Source: Acidobacteriota bacterium | GTDB lineage: Bacteria; Acidobacteriota; Holophagae; Thermotomaculales; Thermotomaculaceae | Reading direction: 5' to 3' | Length of the DNA stretch: 20,150 nt | Assembly (NCBI GenBank): GCA_015487755.1 | Contig: WFPG01000205.1 | Span: 1 to 20,150, forward strand | Shown here: positions 7,892-15,704 of the stretch, piece after piece | Layout of the letters: every line of letters starts with the position of its first letter | Position numbering within the stretch: position 1 is the first letter of the stretch | Notes under the pieces: model-generated | Told to the model about the DNA's origin: nothing | The model's database searches: none | Seen by the model: only the letters and a program-made list of their open reading frames with translations | Translations under genes and position numbers: made by a program

Positions 7892-8459
7892 CAATCCTCC
7901 ACCTTCTTTTGTCTTTTAATGTAATGCCGAGCAAATCAAAAATCCTTATTGAAAAGAAATCAAGCACATCCTCAACACTTTGAGGCTTATTGTAAAAAGA
8001 GGGGATAAAAGGCGCAATTACGGCTCCCGCAAGGGAAAGTTTGTGCATATTCTCAAGGTGAATTGGTGACAGAGGGGTTTCCCTCGGCACTAAAATAAGT
8101 TTCCTTTTTTCCTTCAAGCAGACATCGGCAGCCCTGTGAATCAGGTTTAACCCCACCCCTGTCGCAATAGAGGAAAGGGAAGACATTGAGCAGGGTATTA
8201 CCACCATTCCGTCAAGGGGATAAGAACCGCTTGCAACGGGAGAAGCAAAATCGTTTTCATCAAGAAGTTCAAAGTGTTTTTTATAAAAATCAAAGTCAAG
8301 GTTAAAGCCTTCGGACTCTGCCACAAACTTTGCGTTTTTTGAAACTATGACAAAGGCTTTTTCAAAAAAATCTTTATTCTTTTCAATTTTCCTTAAAAAA
8401 TAATCGCCTAATTTTAACCCGCTTGCCCCTGTTAAAGCGACAACAATCCTCTTTTTCAT
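7884..8459 (-). CDS. ubiX: Flavin prenyltransferase UbiX
   Basis: UbiX makes prenylated FMN, the cofactor of UbiD-type decarboxylases. In a futalosine organism it would serve the UbiD-like decarboxylase acting late in menaquinone synthesis (inference). The 191-residue length is typical. The FMN-binding N-terminus reads VALTGASG (7-14), with IPCSMSSLSSIATG (88-101) and the LVPRETPLS motif (123-131) of the phosphate/prenyl site. I set the start at ATG 8457-8459 because the open frame further upstream runs into tRNA-Arg. No clear Shine-Dalgarno precedes this ATG; the leader is pyrimidine-rich (CCCTTTTTCTTTTTT). A GTG seven codons upstream is an alternative start but would add residues not usual for UbiX. 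Confidence 0.9.
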   Translation of the reverse strand: MKKRIVVALTGASGLKLGDYFLRKIEKNKDFFEKAFVIVSKNAKFVAESEGFNLDFDFYKKHFELLDENDFASPVASGSYPLDGMVVIPCSMSSLSSIATGVGLNLIHRAADVCLKEKRKLILVPRETPLSPIHLENMHKLSLAGAVIAPFIPSFYNKPQSVEDVLDFFSIRIFDLLGITLKDKRRWRIDE

Positions 8460-8522
8460 AACAGTTAAGTATTTTAACACAAAAAAGAAAAAGGGTGTTG
8501 GGTAAATAGGTATTAGGTGAAA

Positions 8523-8599
8523 TGGTGCGCCCGGCGGGAGTCGAACCCGCACTTTCCGGCTCCGGAGGCCGGCGTTTTATCCGGTTAAACTACGGGCAC
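8523..8599 (-). tRNA. tRNA-Arg (CCG anticodon)
   Basis: The minus strand folds as a standard cloverleaf. Acceptor GTGCCCG pairs with CGGGCGC (one G-U pair), then discriminator A and an encoded CCA (8525-8523). The anticodon stem CCGGC/GCCGG holds loop CTCCGGA, so the anticodon is CCG, which reads the arginine codon CGG. The T arm is GCGGG-TTCGACT-CCCGC. The gene starts 7 bp after the batE stop codon and ends 63 bp before ubiX, so it lies within a protein operon with no room for its own upstream promoter except inside batE. Confidence 0.96.
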
Positions 8600-8606
8600 A
8601 TAATTT

Positions 8607-9368
8607 TCAGATTTCTTTAATGTACTGCCTGTCAATCCAGCCGTTTAATCCGTCGGGAAGGGATATGTGAACATAACCGTTTAACTCATCCTCTATCTTT
8701 ACCTTTGCCGCTTTGTGAAGTTTAAAAAGCACTGTTGAAGAGGTGTTAGGCTCGCTGAATACCTCAACCTCGTTTGCAAAAACAATTCCCTCTTTCTGAA
8801 AAGTGAATTTGTACCTTGAATAAAACAAAGAAAAAGACAATAGAAACAAAAACAAACTTATTCCAAGCCCGTAATATAACTTCTTTTTGTCATACCTGTT
8901 GCTGATTAGCATACCTAAAATCAAAAAAACCGCAAGAAAAAAGAAAATTGCAATAACGGTTAAGGTGTTTAACCTAAAAGACAGGTAAATCTTTTTATAG
9001 ATGTGGAGAAAAAAACCCTCTTTAACCTTCTTCTCCTTATCTTTAACCTTTGTTAAAAGCAAATTAAGGCTTTTGTTTAAGTCTTTGTCAAAGGGCTTAA
9101 TCCTTTTTGCCTTTTCAAAGTAATACCTTGCGTTTGCGATATCGTTTAGCCTGTAGTATGTGCAACCTAAATTGTAATAAAGTTTGAAGGAATTCTCGTT
9201 GTTTTCATTAAGTTGTTTTTCTATCTGTTTGTAAATAGCCAGTGCTTTGCTGTAATTTTTGTTTAAGTAAAAATTGTTTGCCTTTTGAAACAGGGAATTT
9301 ACATCCTGAGAAAACCCTGAAAAAGACAACACAAAAATTGCCGTCAATATTAAAGCAACCCTTTTCAT
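8607..9368 (-). CDS. batE: BatE-like TPR and SH3 domain protein of the aerotolerance operon
   Basis: The 253-residue protein has a signal peptide (1-20, cleaved around FSGFSQ). TPR-type helices follow (about 22-105: AIYKQIE, YYNLGCTYYRL, ARYYFEKAKRI). Two membrane helices (about 137-156 and 166-184) then lead to a C-terminal bacterial SH3-like domain (about 195-250: EVEVFSEPN, GYVHISLPDGLNGWIDRQYI). This architecture and position at the end of the operon match BatE of the Bacteroides aerotolerance operon. The TPR and SH3b parts would face the periplasm and bind partners or cell wall material (inference). The start overlaps the batD stop by 4 bp. A biochemical role is not established for the family. 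Confidence 0.85.
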   Translation of the reverse strand: MKRVALILTAIFVLSFSGFSQDVNSLFQKANNFYLNKNYSKALAIYKQIEKQLNENNENSFKLYYNLGCTYYRLNDIANARYYFEKAKRIKPFDKDLNKSLNLLLTKVKDKEKKVKEGFFLHIYKKIYLSFRLNTLTVIAIFFFLAVFLILGMLISNRYDKKKLYYGLGISLFLFLLSFSLFYSRYKFTFQKEGIVFANEVEVFSEPNTSSTVLFKLHKAAKVKIEDELNGYVHISLPDGLNGWIDRQYIKEI

Positions 9369-11143
9369 AGCGCCTTCTCCACCTTCTGTATTATCTCGTT
9401 AGCCTCTTCAATAAGTTCAGTTTTAATTCCAGAAGAATGAGGGGTATAACTTTCAAAATCGCAGTATTCAACAAAATCGGTTAACTGTTTAATCAACTTC
9501 TCGTCAACCCCTTTTTCTTTAAGCATTGTTTCTATTTCGTCAATTCTTAATTCTATATTCGGCTTTGAGAATTTATCTGAAAAATAGGATATTACAGCCT
9601 TTGAAAGTGTTTGATAGTACTCTTTTGTTTTCTTTTTCTTTGCGTATTTTTTTGCAAGTTTAAGTTTGTTTTTGAAGAACGAATACGCCTTCTGCTTTCT
9701 GTATTCAACATCGTTTTTCCTTCTCTCGTCAACAATTCTAACCATAAAACCCCATACAAGGAATAAAATCGGGAATACAGTTGAAACAATAATTACACCT
9801 TTTGATTCAACAAGGTATTTTGTAGTGTCAGGTTTGCCTGTCTTTATAAAAGCAATGTCTTTGTTTAAAACCTTCACCTCATTGCCCTGTGAGGGGGTAA
9901 CAATGTTAACCGCTCCTCCGCTTTCAACCTGCCCTTTAACATAAATCTTAATCGGTGTAGTCTCTTTGGTTATGTATTTCTCAAGCACTGGGTCAAAGTA
10001 AACAAGTTTTACAGGCGGGATTGTCAACTCTCCTTCTTTTGTGGGAACAAGGACAATATCCCACACCTTTGACTGGTTTATAGGGTCTTGAGAGGTTATT
10101 TTAGGAGAAGATGATTTAAAGATTTTAAACCCGTCTATTGTGTCAGGGATTATATTATCAAGTGCCTTTAAATCCCCTTTACCGCTAACGATAACCTTAA
10201 ACGAGATAGATTGCCCCACCTTTGCAGTCTTTGTGTCAACGGAAGCCTGAATGTCAAAACTGCCTACAATTCCGGAGAAATCTTTTGGTGCTTCAGGCAA
10301 AGGCAAAACCTTAATCCTTATCGGCTCGCTCTTTCTTATGACCCTTTTTCCGAAAAAGAAATCTGCCTGTGCGTTTAATACAAAACTCAAAGGCCTGATT
10401 ACTAATTCCCCTGATTTTGTCGGGTATAAAACCTTTTTATAGATTATTGCCGTGTTATACCTCTTTCCCGCCAAAACGGTTGATTGAAACCTTATCCTCT
10501 GGTTTGTATCAACATCGTAAGCAAGAAAGCCCTGAAACGAAGGGGCTTCCTGCAAAGCAAGTTGGGTAATGGGCACTGTTGTAAAAAGCCTGAACTTAAC
10601 TAAAATAGGCTCTCCGACATAAGCCCTTTTCTTTGAAACCTCTGTCCTTATAAAGATGTCTTCAGGCCTTACATTCCTTGGCCTCGGCGGCGAAAAAAAA
10701 TCGTCGTTAAAGAAGTTGTCAAACGGGTCGTAAGCGTTGCCCCTGTTTCTCTGGCGGGGAACAATGCTTCCCTTTACAACCTCAACTTCAATAGGTTTTG
10801 TTTTATACTCTCTGTCTCCTGCTTTAACCGTTAATGAAGGAATTGTAAATTTCCCCTCTTTTTCAGGGGCAAGTATAAAACTTATTGTCTCCTTTTTGCT
10901 CATACTTCCGTTTACTATTGAAATAGACTGCCCCCTGTTTGGGCCGCTTACAATTGAAAATCCCGGAAAATTTAAAGGAGATGTTATTGATAGATTGCCG
11001 TCTATGTTTTCCCCTTCTATGGTAAAGGTAAGGGTATCCTCAGTGCCAATTTTAGTATTTGATACATAAGCCTTAACGCTTTCAGCAAAAGATATTGAAG
11101 AAAAGGCTATTGTCAACCATAAAACAAAGGCCAATTTTTTCAT
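9365..11143 (-). CDS. batD: BatD protein, periplasmic 'oxygen tolerance' family
   Basis: The 592-residue protein has a signal peptide (1-20, ending SISFAES). A large beta-rich periplasmic region (about 21-405) of repeated immunoglobulin-like segments follows, each with patterns such as VGEPILVKFRLF, TKSGELVIRPLSF and VGQSISFKVIVSGKGDLK. An Asn/Asp/Phe-rich linker with AYDPFDNFFNDDFF (137-150) is typical of BatD. One membrane helix (about 449-468) is followed by a basic, helical cytoplasmic tail ending in a four-helix-like segment. The gene lies 32 bp after batC and overlaps batE by 4 bp. The family is thought to act with BatA/BatB in an envelope complex; its molecular activity is unknown. Confidence 0.9.
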   Translation of the reverse strand: MKKLAFVLWLTIAFSSISFAESVKAYVSNTKIGTEDTLTFTIEGENIDGNLSITSPLNFPGFSIVSGPNRGQSISIVNGSMSKKETISFILAPEKEGKFTIPSLTVKAGDREYKTKPIEVEVVKGSIVPRQRNRGNAYDPFDNFFNDDFFSPPRPRNVRPEDIFIRTEVSKKRAYVGEPILVKFRLFTTVPITQLALQEAPSFQGFLAYDVDTNQRIRFQSTVLAGKRYNTAIIYKKVLYPTKSGELVIRPLSFVLNAQADFFFGKRVIRKSEPIRIKVLPLPEAPKDFSGIVGSFDIQASVDTKTAKVGQSISFKVIVSGKGDLKALDNIIPDTIDGFKIFKSSSPKITSQDPINQSKVWDIVLVPTKEGELTIPPVKLVYFDPVLEKYITKETTPIKIYVKGQVESGGAVNIVTPSQGNEVKVLNKDIAFIKTGKPDTTKYLVESKGVIIVSTVFPILFLVWGFMVRIVDERRKNDVEYRKQKAYSFFKNKLKLAKKYAKKKKTKEYYQTLSKAVISYFSDKFSKPNIELRIDEIETMLKEKGVDEKLIKQLTDFVEYCDFESYTPHSSGIKTELIEEANEIIQKVEKAL

Positions 11144-11175
11144 AGCATTACCCTTTTTTCTTACTCTTCAATAGT

Positions 11176-11904
11176 TTACCAGTCTTTTTCCATTCTATCA
11201 ATGATAGCCTTTTGCTTCTTCTTATTTTTCATATTCTTCTTTCTGTCTATCTTTTCCTGCTCCGCAAGGGTTTTCAACAACTTTTTCAATTCTTTCTTCT
11301 TTTGTTCCTCTTTTTTATTCTGCTCATTTTTCTGCTTTTCTTTTTGCTGTTGTTTGTTTTTTTTGTTCTTTTTCTTATCCTTGTTTTTTTCTTTATCCTT
11401 CTGGTTTTTGTTTTTCTCTTTGTTTTTGTCGCTCTTGTCGTTCTTTTTGTTCTTCTTCTGCTTTTGTTGTTTCAACATCTTTAAGGCAAGTTCAAGGTTT
11501 TCCTTCGCATACTTGTCTTTAGGCTTCATCTTCAAACAATTTACATAACTTTTCACCGCTTTGTCGTACTGTTTTTTCTGAAAGTAAGCGTTTCCAAGAT
11601 TGTAATATAAATCAGGCTTAACACTGTCAGGCACTTCCTTTTCAATCTTTTTGTAAACATCTATGGCTTTGTCGTAATCTTTCATCTGGTAAAGTGAGTT
11701 TGCAAGGTTGTATTTAATAATCGGGTCTTCCCTTTCGCTTAAAGCCCTTATGTAATTGTTAACCGCCGACTTATAGTTTTTGTTTAAATACTCTTTATTC
11801 CCCTTTTCATTAAGTTTATAGCCTTTATCCGCAAAGATATTTTCACTGAAAACGGGAAATACAAACAAACCTATTAAAATCAGCATACACAATTTCTTCA
11901 ACAT
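11176..11904 (-). CDS. batC: BatC-like TPR protein with long Lys-rich tail
   Basis: The 242-residue protein starts with a hydrophobic signal/anchor (about 5-20, FPVFSENIF). It has about three TPR units: NKEYLNKNYKSAVNNYIRAL, KYNLANSLYQMKDYDKAI and YYNLGNAYFQKKQYDKAV (34-118). A low-complexity tail of mostly Lys, Asn, Gln and Glu (about 145-205) follows, with a short amphipathic end finishing in EKDW, an ending I associate with BatC-type proteins. I chose ATG 11904-11902, with GAGGTGG just upstream and a signal peptide directly after it. An earlier in-frame start at 11931 would overlap batB and add a non-signal-like leader. The TPR region probably binds Bat partners in the periplasm (inference). 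Poly-A/poly-T codon runs in the tail create long artefact frames on the other strand. Confidence 0.85.
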   Translation of the reverse strand: MLKKLCMLILIGLFVFPVFSENIFADKGYKLNEKGNKEYLNKNYKSAVNNYIRALSEREDPIIKYNLANSLYQMKDYDKAIDVYKKIEKEVPDSVKPDLYYNLGNAYFQKKQYDKAVKSYVNCLKMKPKDKYAKENLELALKMLKQQKQKKNKKNDKSDKNKEKNKNQKDKEKNKDKKKNKKNKQQQKEKQKNEQNKKEEQKKKELKKLLKTLAEQEKIDRKKNMKNKKKQKAIIDRMEKDW

Positions 11905-11911
11905 ACCCACC

Positions 11912-12883
11912 TCACAGCACCAGAAAAGCAATTAAAAATAGTATTGAAACAGCAAGGGGATAGTAATACCTGTCTTTCAACCTTACAAAACCCTTTTCCG
12001 CAAACTTCTTTTTCTGCAATTTATTTATGTTCTTAATCAAAGGCTCAATATCAAGGTTAGACCTAACAATAAAAGCCTCCCCGTCTGTTTCTTTCGCAAC
12101 CTTAACTAATGTTTTCGGGTTCATCTTGGTTATAACCACCTTACCCTCTCTGTCTTTTTTAAAGCCGATTACTTTGCCGTTTATGTCTTTTTCGGGAATA
12201 GGCGCTCCCTCTTTTGAACCTATCCCGACTGTGAATATAAGCACATTGTTCTGTTTTGCAACTTTAATCCCCTCATCAACCGAATTGCCGAAATCCTCTC
12301 CGTCTGAAAAAACAATTATTGTCCTGAACCCCTTATCGTTTTTCGGGAAACCCTCTTTTACAACCTTTTCAATAGCCCCGCCTAAATCAGTCCCCTGCAT
12401 AGAAATCATATCTGTATCTATTGAATCAACAAACATAGAAACAGCGTCGTAATCATCCGTAAGGGGGCATATTATCTGACACCTTCCGGCAAAAACGGCA
12501 ACTCCCACCCTGTCTCCGTTCATCTTTTTCAAAAGGCTGTATATAACCTGCTTAGTTGCGTCAAGCCTTGAGGGTTTAATATCGGTCGCATTCATTGAGT
12601 TTGAAACATCTATTAGAAAGAATATATCTCTCCCTTTTCTCTCTCCCTTTTCAAGGGCAACCCCGAAGCGAGGGGAAGCAATGGATAGTATTAAAAAAGC
12701 AATTGAAAGTATAAGGAAAAACTGCTTAAAAAACCTTCTGTCTAATGCATAGGTACTAAAAGCCCTCTTAAGCCCGCTTTGTTTTAAAAATCTTTCTTTT
12801 AGAATATACTGAATATAGATAAGCACCGCAATTACAGGCACAATACCAAGCAAATACAAAAATTCAACCCTGCCGAAATTCAT
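11912..12883 (-). CDS. batB: BatB, membrane-anchored von Willebrand factor A protein
   Basis: The 323-residue protein has two N-terminal membrane helices (about 7-27 and 53-70), a VWA domain (about 85-290) and a C-terminal helix (about 308-323). The metal-binding MIDAS motif is intact: DVSNS at 92-96, the downstream Thr in MQGTDLGGAI, and the Asp of FSDGEDFG. The VWA domain would bind a protein partner through a divalent ion. In Bacteroides the batA-E products contribute to oxygen tolerance; the mechanism is unknown. The start overlaps the batA stop by 4 bp (ATGA), and batC follows 7 bp downstream. It is a paralogue of the adjacent BatA. Confidence 0.9.
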   Translation of the reverse strand: MNFGRVEFLYLLGIVPVIAVLIYIQYILKERFLKQSGLKRAFSTYALDRRFFKQFFLILSIAFLILSIASPRFGVALEKGERKGRDIFFLIDVSNSMNATDIKPSRLDATKQVIYSLLKKMNGDRVGVAVFAGRCQIICPLTDDYDAVSMFVDSIDTDMISMQGTDLGGAIEKVVKEGFPKNDKGFRTIIVFSDGEDFGNSVDEGIKVAKQNNVLIFTVGIGSKEGAPIPEKDINGKVIGFKKDREGKVVITKMNPKTLVKVAKETDGEAFIVRSNLDIEPLIKNINKLQKKKFAEKGFVRLKDRYYYPLAVSILFLIAFLVL

Positions 12884-13869
12884 TCTTTCACCCTCAACAC
12901 AATGTTATTTAAAACTATGTATCCAAGAAGCAAAATCAATGCGGTTAAAAGCAAAGGATAGTACTTGTCTTTCCACACAGTGAACCTCTTAACCTCTATC
13001 TTTGTCTTTTCAAGGGAGTCAATTATTGAGTAAATAGTCTGCAACTTCTTTGAATCGGTTGCCCTGAAGTATTCACCCCCCGTCATTCTTGAAACCTTTG
13101 TCAAAAGAGCCTCGTCAATCTCAACAGGCACCTTAACATAGGTCTCCATTCCGAAAGCGTTTTTCTGGGGTATCTCGGCAAAGCCGTTTGTTCCTATCCC
13201 TATTGAGTAAATCTTAATTCCTAACTCTTTTGCCAGTTTTGCCGCAGTTAAAGGGTCAATTACACCCCTGTTGTTTACACCGTCTGTCAAAAGGATAATA
13301 ACCTTTGTCTTTGCCTTTGATTTTCTCAGCCTGTTTACGGCTGTTGCAATAGCCATACCTATTGCGGTTCCGTCTTCTATTGAGTCTAATTTAGTATCTT
13401 TGATAATCTTTTCAAGCATTCTCTTATCAGTCGTTAAAGGGCATTTTGTAATAGCGTATCCGGCAAAGGCAATAAACCCTATCCTGTCGTATTTCCTCTT
13501 TTTTACAAAGTCAAGGGTTGTCTTTTTTGCAACCTCAAACCTGTTTTTCGGCTTAAAATCAAGCGCCTTCATTGAAGAAGATGTGTCAAGGCAAAGCATT
13601 ATATCTATCCCCATTGTCTCCTGCTTTTCATACCCTTCCCCTATTTGAGGCCTTGCAAGTGCAAAAACCATAATTACCAGTGCCACAAAAGGAAGAAAAT
13701 ATGTGAATGTGTAAAGGTAATGCTTGTAATTTTTGGGCGCCAAATCAATCAGAAAAGAGGAATAATGTAAGCCCCTGTTTTTTGAAAAAAGCCTTTTGTA
13801 AAGCAAAAAACCTATGTAAATCACGAGAGGCAGAAGAATAAACACAAGAGGATACTTAAACCTGAACAT
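12880..13869 (-). CDS. batA: BatA, membrane-anchored von Willebrand factor A protein
   Basis: The 329-residue protein has the same plan as BatB: two N-terminal membrane helices (about 7-25 and 53-72), a VWA domain and a C-terminal helix (about 305-325). The MIDAS signature is DTSSS at 95-99, with the Thr in EDGTAIGMAIATAV and the Asp in LLTDGVNNRG. The loop NAFGMETYVKVPVEIDE is typical of BatA proteins. Tandem BatA/BatB probably heterodimerise or bind the MoxR-activated complex (inference). The start lies within the 3' end of the preceding gene (14-bp overlap), and the stop overlaps batB by 4 bp. Confidence 0.9.
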   Translation of the reverse strand: MFRFKYPLVFILLPLVIYIGFLLYKRLFSKNRGLHYSSFLIDLAPKNYKHYLYTFTYFLPFVALVIMVFALARPQIGEGYEKQETMGIDIMLCLDTSSSMKALDFKPKNRFEVAKKTTLDFVKKRKYDRIGFIAFAGYAITKCPLTTDKRMLEKIIKDTKLDSIEDGTAIGMAIATAVNRLRKSKAKTKVIILLTDGVNNRGVIDPLTAAKLAKELGIKIYSIGIGTNGFAEIPQKNAFGMETYVKVPVEIDEALLTKVSRMTGGEYFRATDSKKLQTIYSIIDSLEKTKIEVKRFTVWKDKYYPLLLTALILLLGYIVLNNIVLRVKE

Positions 13870-14797
13870 CTTTTTCCCCTTCCTCTTTTACTTCAACCCT
13901 TTTGCAGATTGTTTCAACAATCTGGTAAAGTGTATTAACAGTTGAATTTATCTCAGACTGCTCGGGCACATACTTTGCAAACTTAACTAAATCGCACACC
14001 TCAAAAAAGTCTTTTATAAGGCTTTCTTCCTCAATCTTTGCTTTTCCTTTTATCAACTGAAAAATTTCTTCGCTTGTCTTTGAATCGTAATCAAACTCAA
14101 AAACCCTTCCAAGAAACCTTTTTGCAATTTCCGATAACTCAACAAAAAACTCTTTAACTTTCCCCTCTTTCAAATAGGTTTTTGAAAGCAAAGAGGAAAT
14201 CAGGTTTTTAACCTCAACGCAGGGCGGGTCAAGTATTTCAGGTTTTTCTTCAATTTTCTCTTCCCTGCCTTTAAGTTTTTCAATAAGTTTTTTAATCAAA
14301 TAGTAAACCAGGGCAAGTATTATAAGCACTATCAAGCCGTATTTTGCATACCTTTTAAGGTATGAGTAATCAGGCTTAATGCTTGCCTGCGGCTTTAAAG
14401 GGTTTATGGCTTTCTTATTTTGAGGAAGTATTGACACAACCTCTAAGTCGGGAATATCTTTCTCATACTCTTTACCGTTTACCTTTACCTTTACCCTGCC
14501 TAATTTAACAGTTCCCAATTTAAATGACTGAACGGTAAAGGTTAAAACGGTTAATTTCATATTTTCGGGAAGTTTTTTAGACTCGCTCTTATAATCACCG
14601 ACAATTACCTTGTCGTCTTCGCTTTTCTCAATATCAAACTCAACTTTTGAACCTGCGTCGCTTACAACCTTAACCTCTGCGGTTATTTTATCCCCAATTG
14701 CACACTTATACTTTGTAAGGGAAACTGTAATATTCGGCTCTCTCGCAATGGCAAAAAGGGAAAACAGCAAAATTGTAAAAACCGCTAACCTTCTCAT
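13856..14797 (-). CDS. Bat operon single-pass membrane protein with periplasmic beta domain
   Basis: The 313-residue protein has a signal peptide (1-18, ending LFAIARE) and an extracytoplasmic beta-rich domain (about 20-125). The repeats there resemble BatD's (KCAIGDKITAEVKVVSD, FKLGTVKLGRVKVKVNGKE). One membrane helix (about 152-169) and a basic stop-transfer come next. The cytoplasmic helical domain (about 180-305) contains EFFVELSEIAKRFLGRVFEFD and SEEIFQLIK, like the C-terminal tail of BatD. A gene of this type (DUF4381- or BatD-like) commonly sits between the DUF58 gene and batA. No enzymatic motif is visible. It overlaps the DUF58 gene by 4 bp and batA by 14 bp, which implies coupled synthesis and complex formation. 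Assignment to a named family is tentative. Confidence 0.8.
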   Translation of the reverse strand: MRRLAVFTILLFSLFAIAREPNITVSLTKYKCAIGDKITAEVKVVSDAGSKVEFDIEKSEDDKVIVGDYKSESKKLPENMKLTVLTFTVQSFKLGTVKLGRVKVKVNGKEYEKDIPDLEVVSILPQNKKAINPLKPQASIKPDYSYLKRYAKYGLIVLIILALVYYLIKKLIEKLKGREEKIEEKPEILDPPCVEVKNLISSLLSKTYLKEGKVKEFFVELSEIAKRFLGRVFEFDYDSKTSEEIFQLIKGKAKIEEESLIKDFFEVCDLVKFAKYVPEQSEINSTVNTLYQIVETICKRVEVKEEGEKDVQV

Positions 14798-15669
14798 CTC
14801 TTCAACTTCCTCTTTCTCATATTAAAGAATTTATGAAAAGCCTTGAAAATATCGTCGTTTGTCTTTATATTTAAATAATCCATGCCGTACTTATTAAAAA
14901 GGTTGAAAAGGTACTCGTCTCTTAAACGCACATTCTCCTTAAAGGCCTCTCTCACTTTTTTAGAGGAAAAATCAACAATAACAGGTTTTTCTCCCTCAAG
15001 GGGAAGCATTCTGAAAACCCCTTGAGGCGGCTCAACCTCAAATTGTGAATAAACCCTTACGGGGATTAAATCGTGCTTTAAAGAGGCAAGGGCAATCTGT
15101 TTCTCAAAACCCCTTGAATGAAAATCGGATATTAAAAACGCTATTGACTTTTTCTTCTGCACCTTTAAAAAGTATTCAAGGGCAGATTTTATATCTGTTT
15201 TGCCTTCCGATTCCATATCAAGCAAATCCCTTATAATTGCAAGAACCTGCTTGCTTCCCTTCTTTGGAGTGATAAACTTTTCAACCTTATCCGAAAAAGC
15301 GATAAGCCCCACCCTGTCGTTGTTTTCAATTGCGGAAAAGCCGATTAAAGCGCAGATTTCAGCAAGCAATTCCCTCTTTAACTTTTCCTCGCTTCCGAAA
15401 TTCATTGAGGGGGAGATATCCACAATAAGCATTATTGTTAATTCCCTCTCCTCTTTAAACCTTTTAACAAAAGGAAAGTTCATCCTTGCTGTTACATTCC
15501 AGTCAATAGTCCTGACATCGTCTCCCGGGATATACTCCCTCACTTCGGCAAACTCAAGCCCTCTGCCCTTGAAAATAGAGTGATACTCTCCCCCGATAGC
15601 CTCGTCAACCAGCCTCTTTGTTTTTATTTGAATCCTTCTGACCTTTTTCAGAAGTTCTTCCGCTTTCAT
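14794..15669 (-). CDS. DUF58 (VWA-like) protein of the MoxR/Bat operon
   Basis: The 291-residue protein has no membrane helix and should be cytoplasmic. The DUF58 signature REYIPGDDVRTIDWNVTAR spans about 44-62. It is followed by a VWA-like domain with a MIDAS-type DISPS at 84-88 and the strand IAFLISDFHSRGF. Proteins of this type are found next to MoxR ATPases and are taken to be MoxR substrates or adaptors (family knowledge; the role here is inferred). The gene lies 35 bp downstream of moxR and overlaps the next gene by 4 bp. Confidence 0.92.
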   Translation of the reverse strand: MKAEELLKKVRRIQIKTKRLVDEAIGGEYHSIFKGRGLEFAEVREYIPGDDVRTIDWNVTARMNFPFVKRFKEERELTIMLIVDISPSMNFGSEEKLKRELLAEICALIGFSAIENNDRVGLIAFSDKVEKFITPKKGSKQVLAIIRDLLDMESEGKTDIKSALEYFLKVQKKKSIAFLISDFHSRGFEKQIALASLKHDLIPVRVYSQFEVEPPQGVFRMLPLEGEKPVIVDFSSKKVREAFKENVRLRDEYLFNLFNKYGMDYLNIKTNDDIFKAFHKFFNMRKRKLKR

Positions 15670-15704
15670 ACACTCTCCCTGAAAATTAAGGCAATTAAAA
15701 AGCC

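Noticed and set aside
7892-7894. TTG start one codon upstream of the ubiA-type ATG
   Set aside because: It would leave only 1 bp between GGAGG and the start codon; the ATG at 7889-7891 fits better.
8460-8552. N-terminal extension of ubiX (MRVRLPPGAP...)
   Set aside because: It is translated from the tRNA-Arg T arm region; UbiX proteins start at the MKKRIVVALTGASG position.
11201-11548. Phe/Leu-rich open frames on the plus strand opposite batC
   Set aside because: They are reverse readings of the Lys-rich A-rich codons of batC, with no start signal.
12027-12452. Plus-strand open frame of 141 codons opposite batB
   Set aside because: It lies fully inside batB with its intact MIDAS motif; no ribosome binding site or domain seen.
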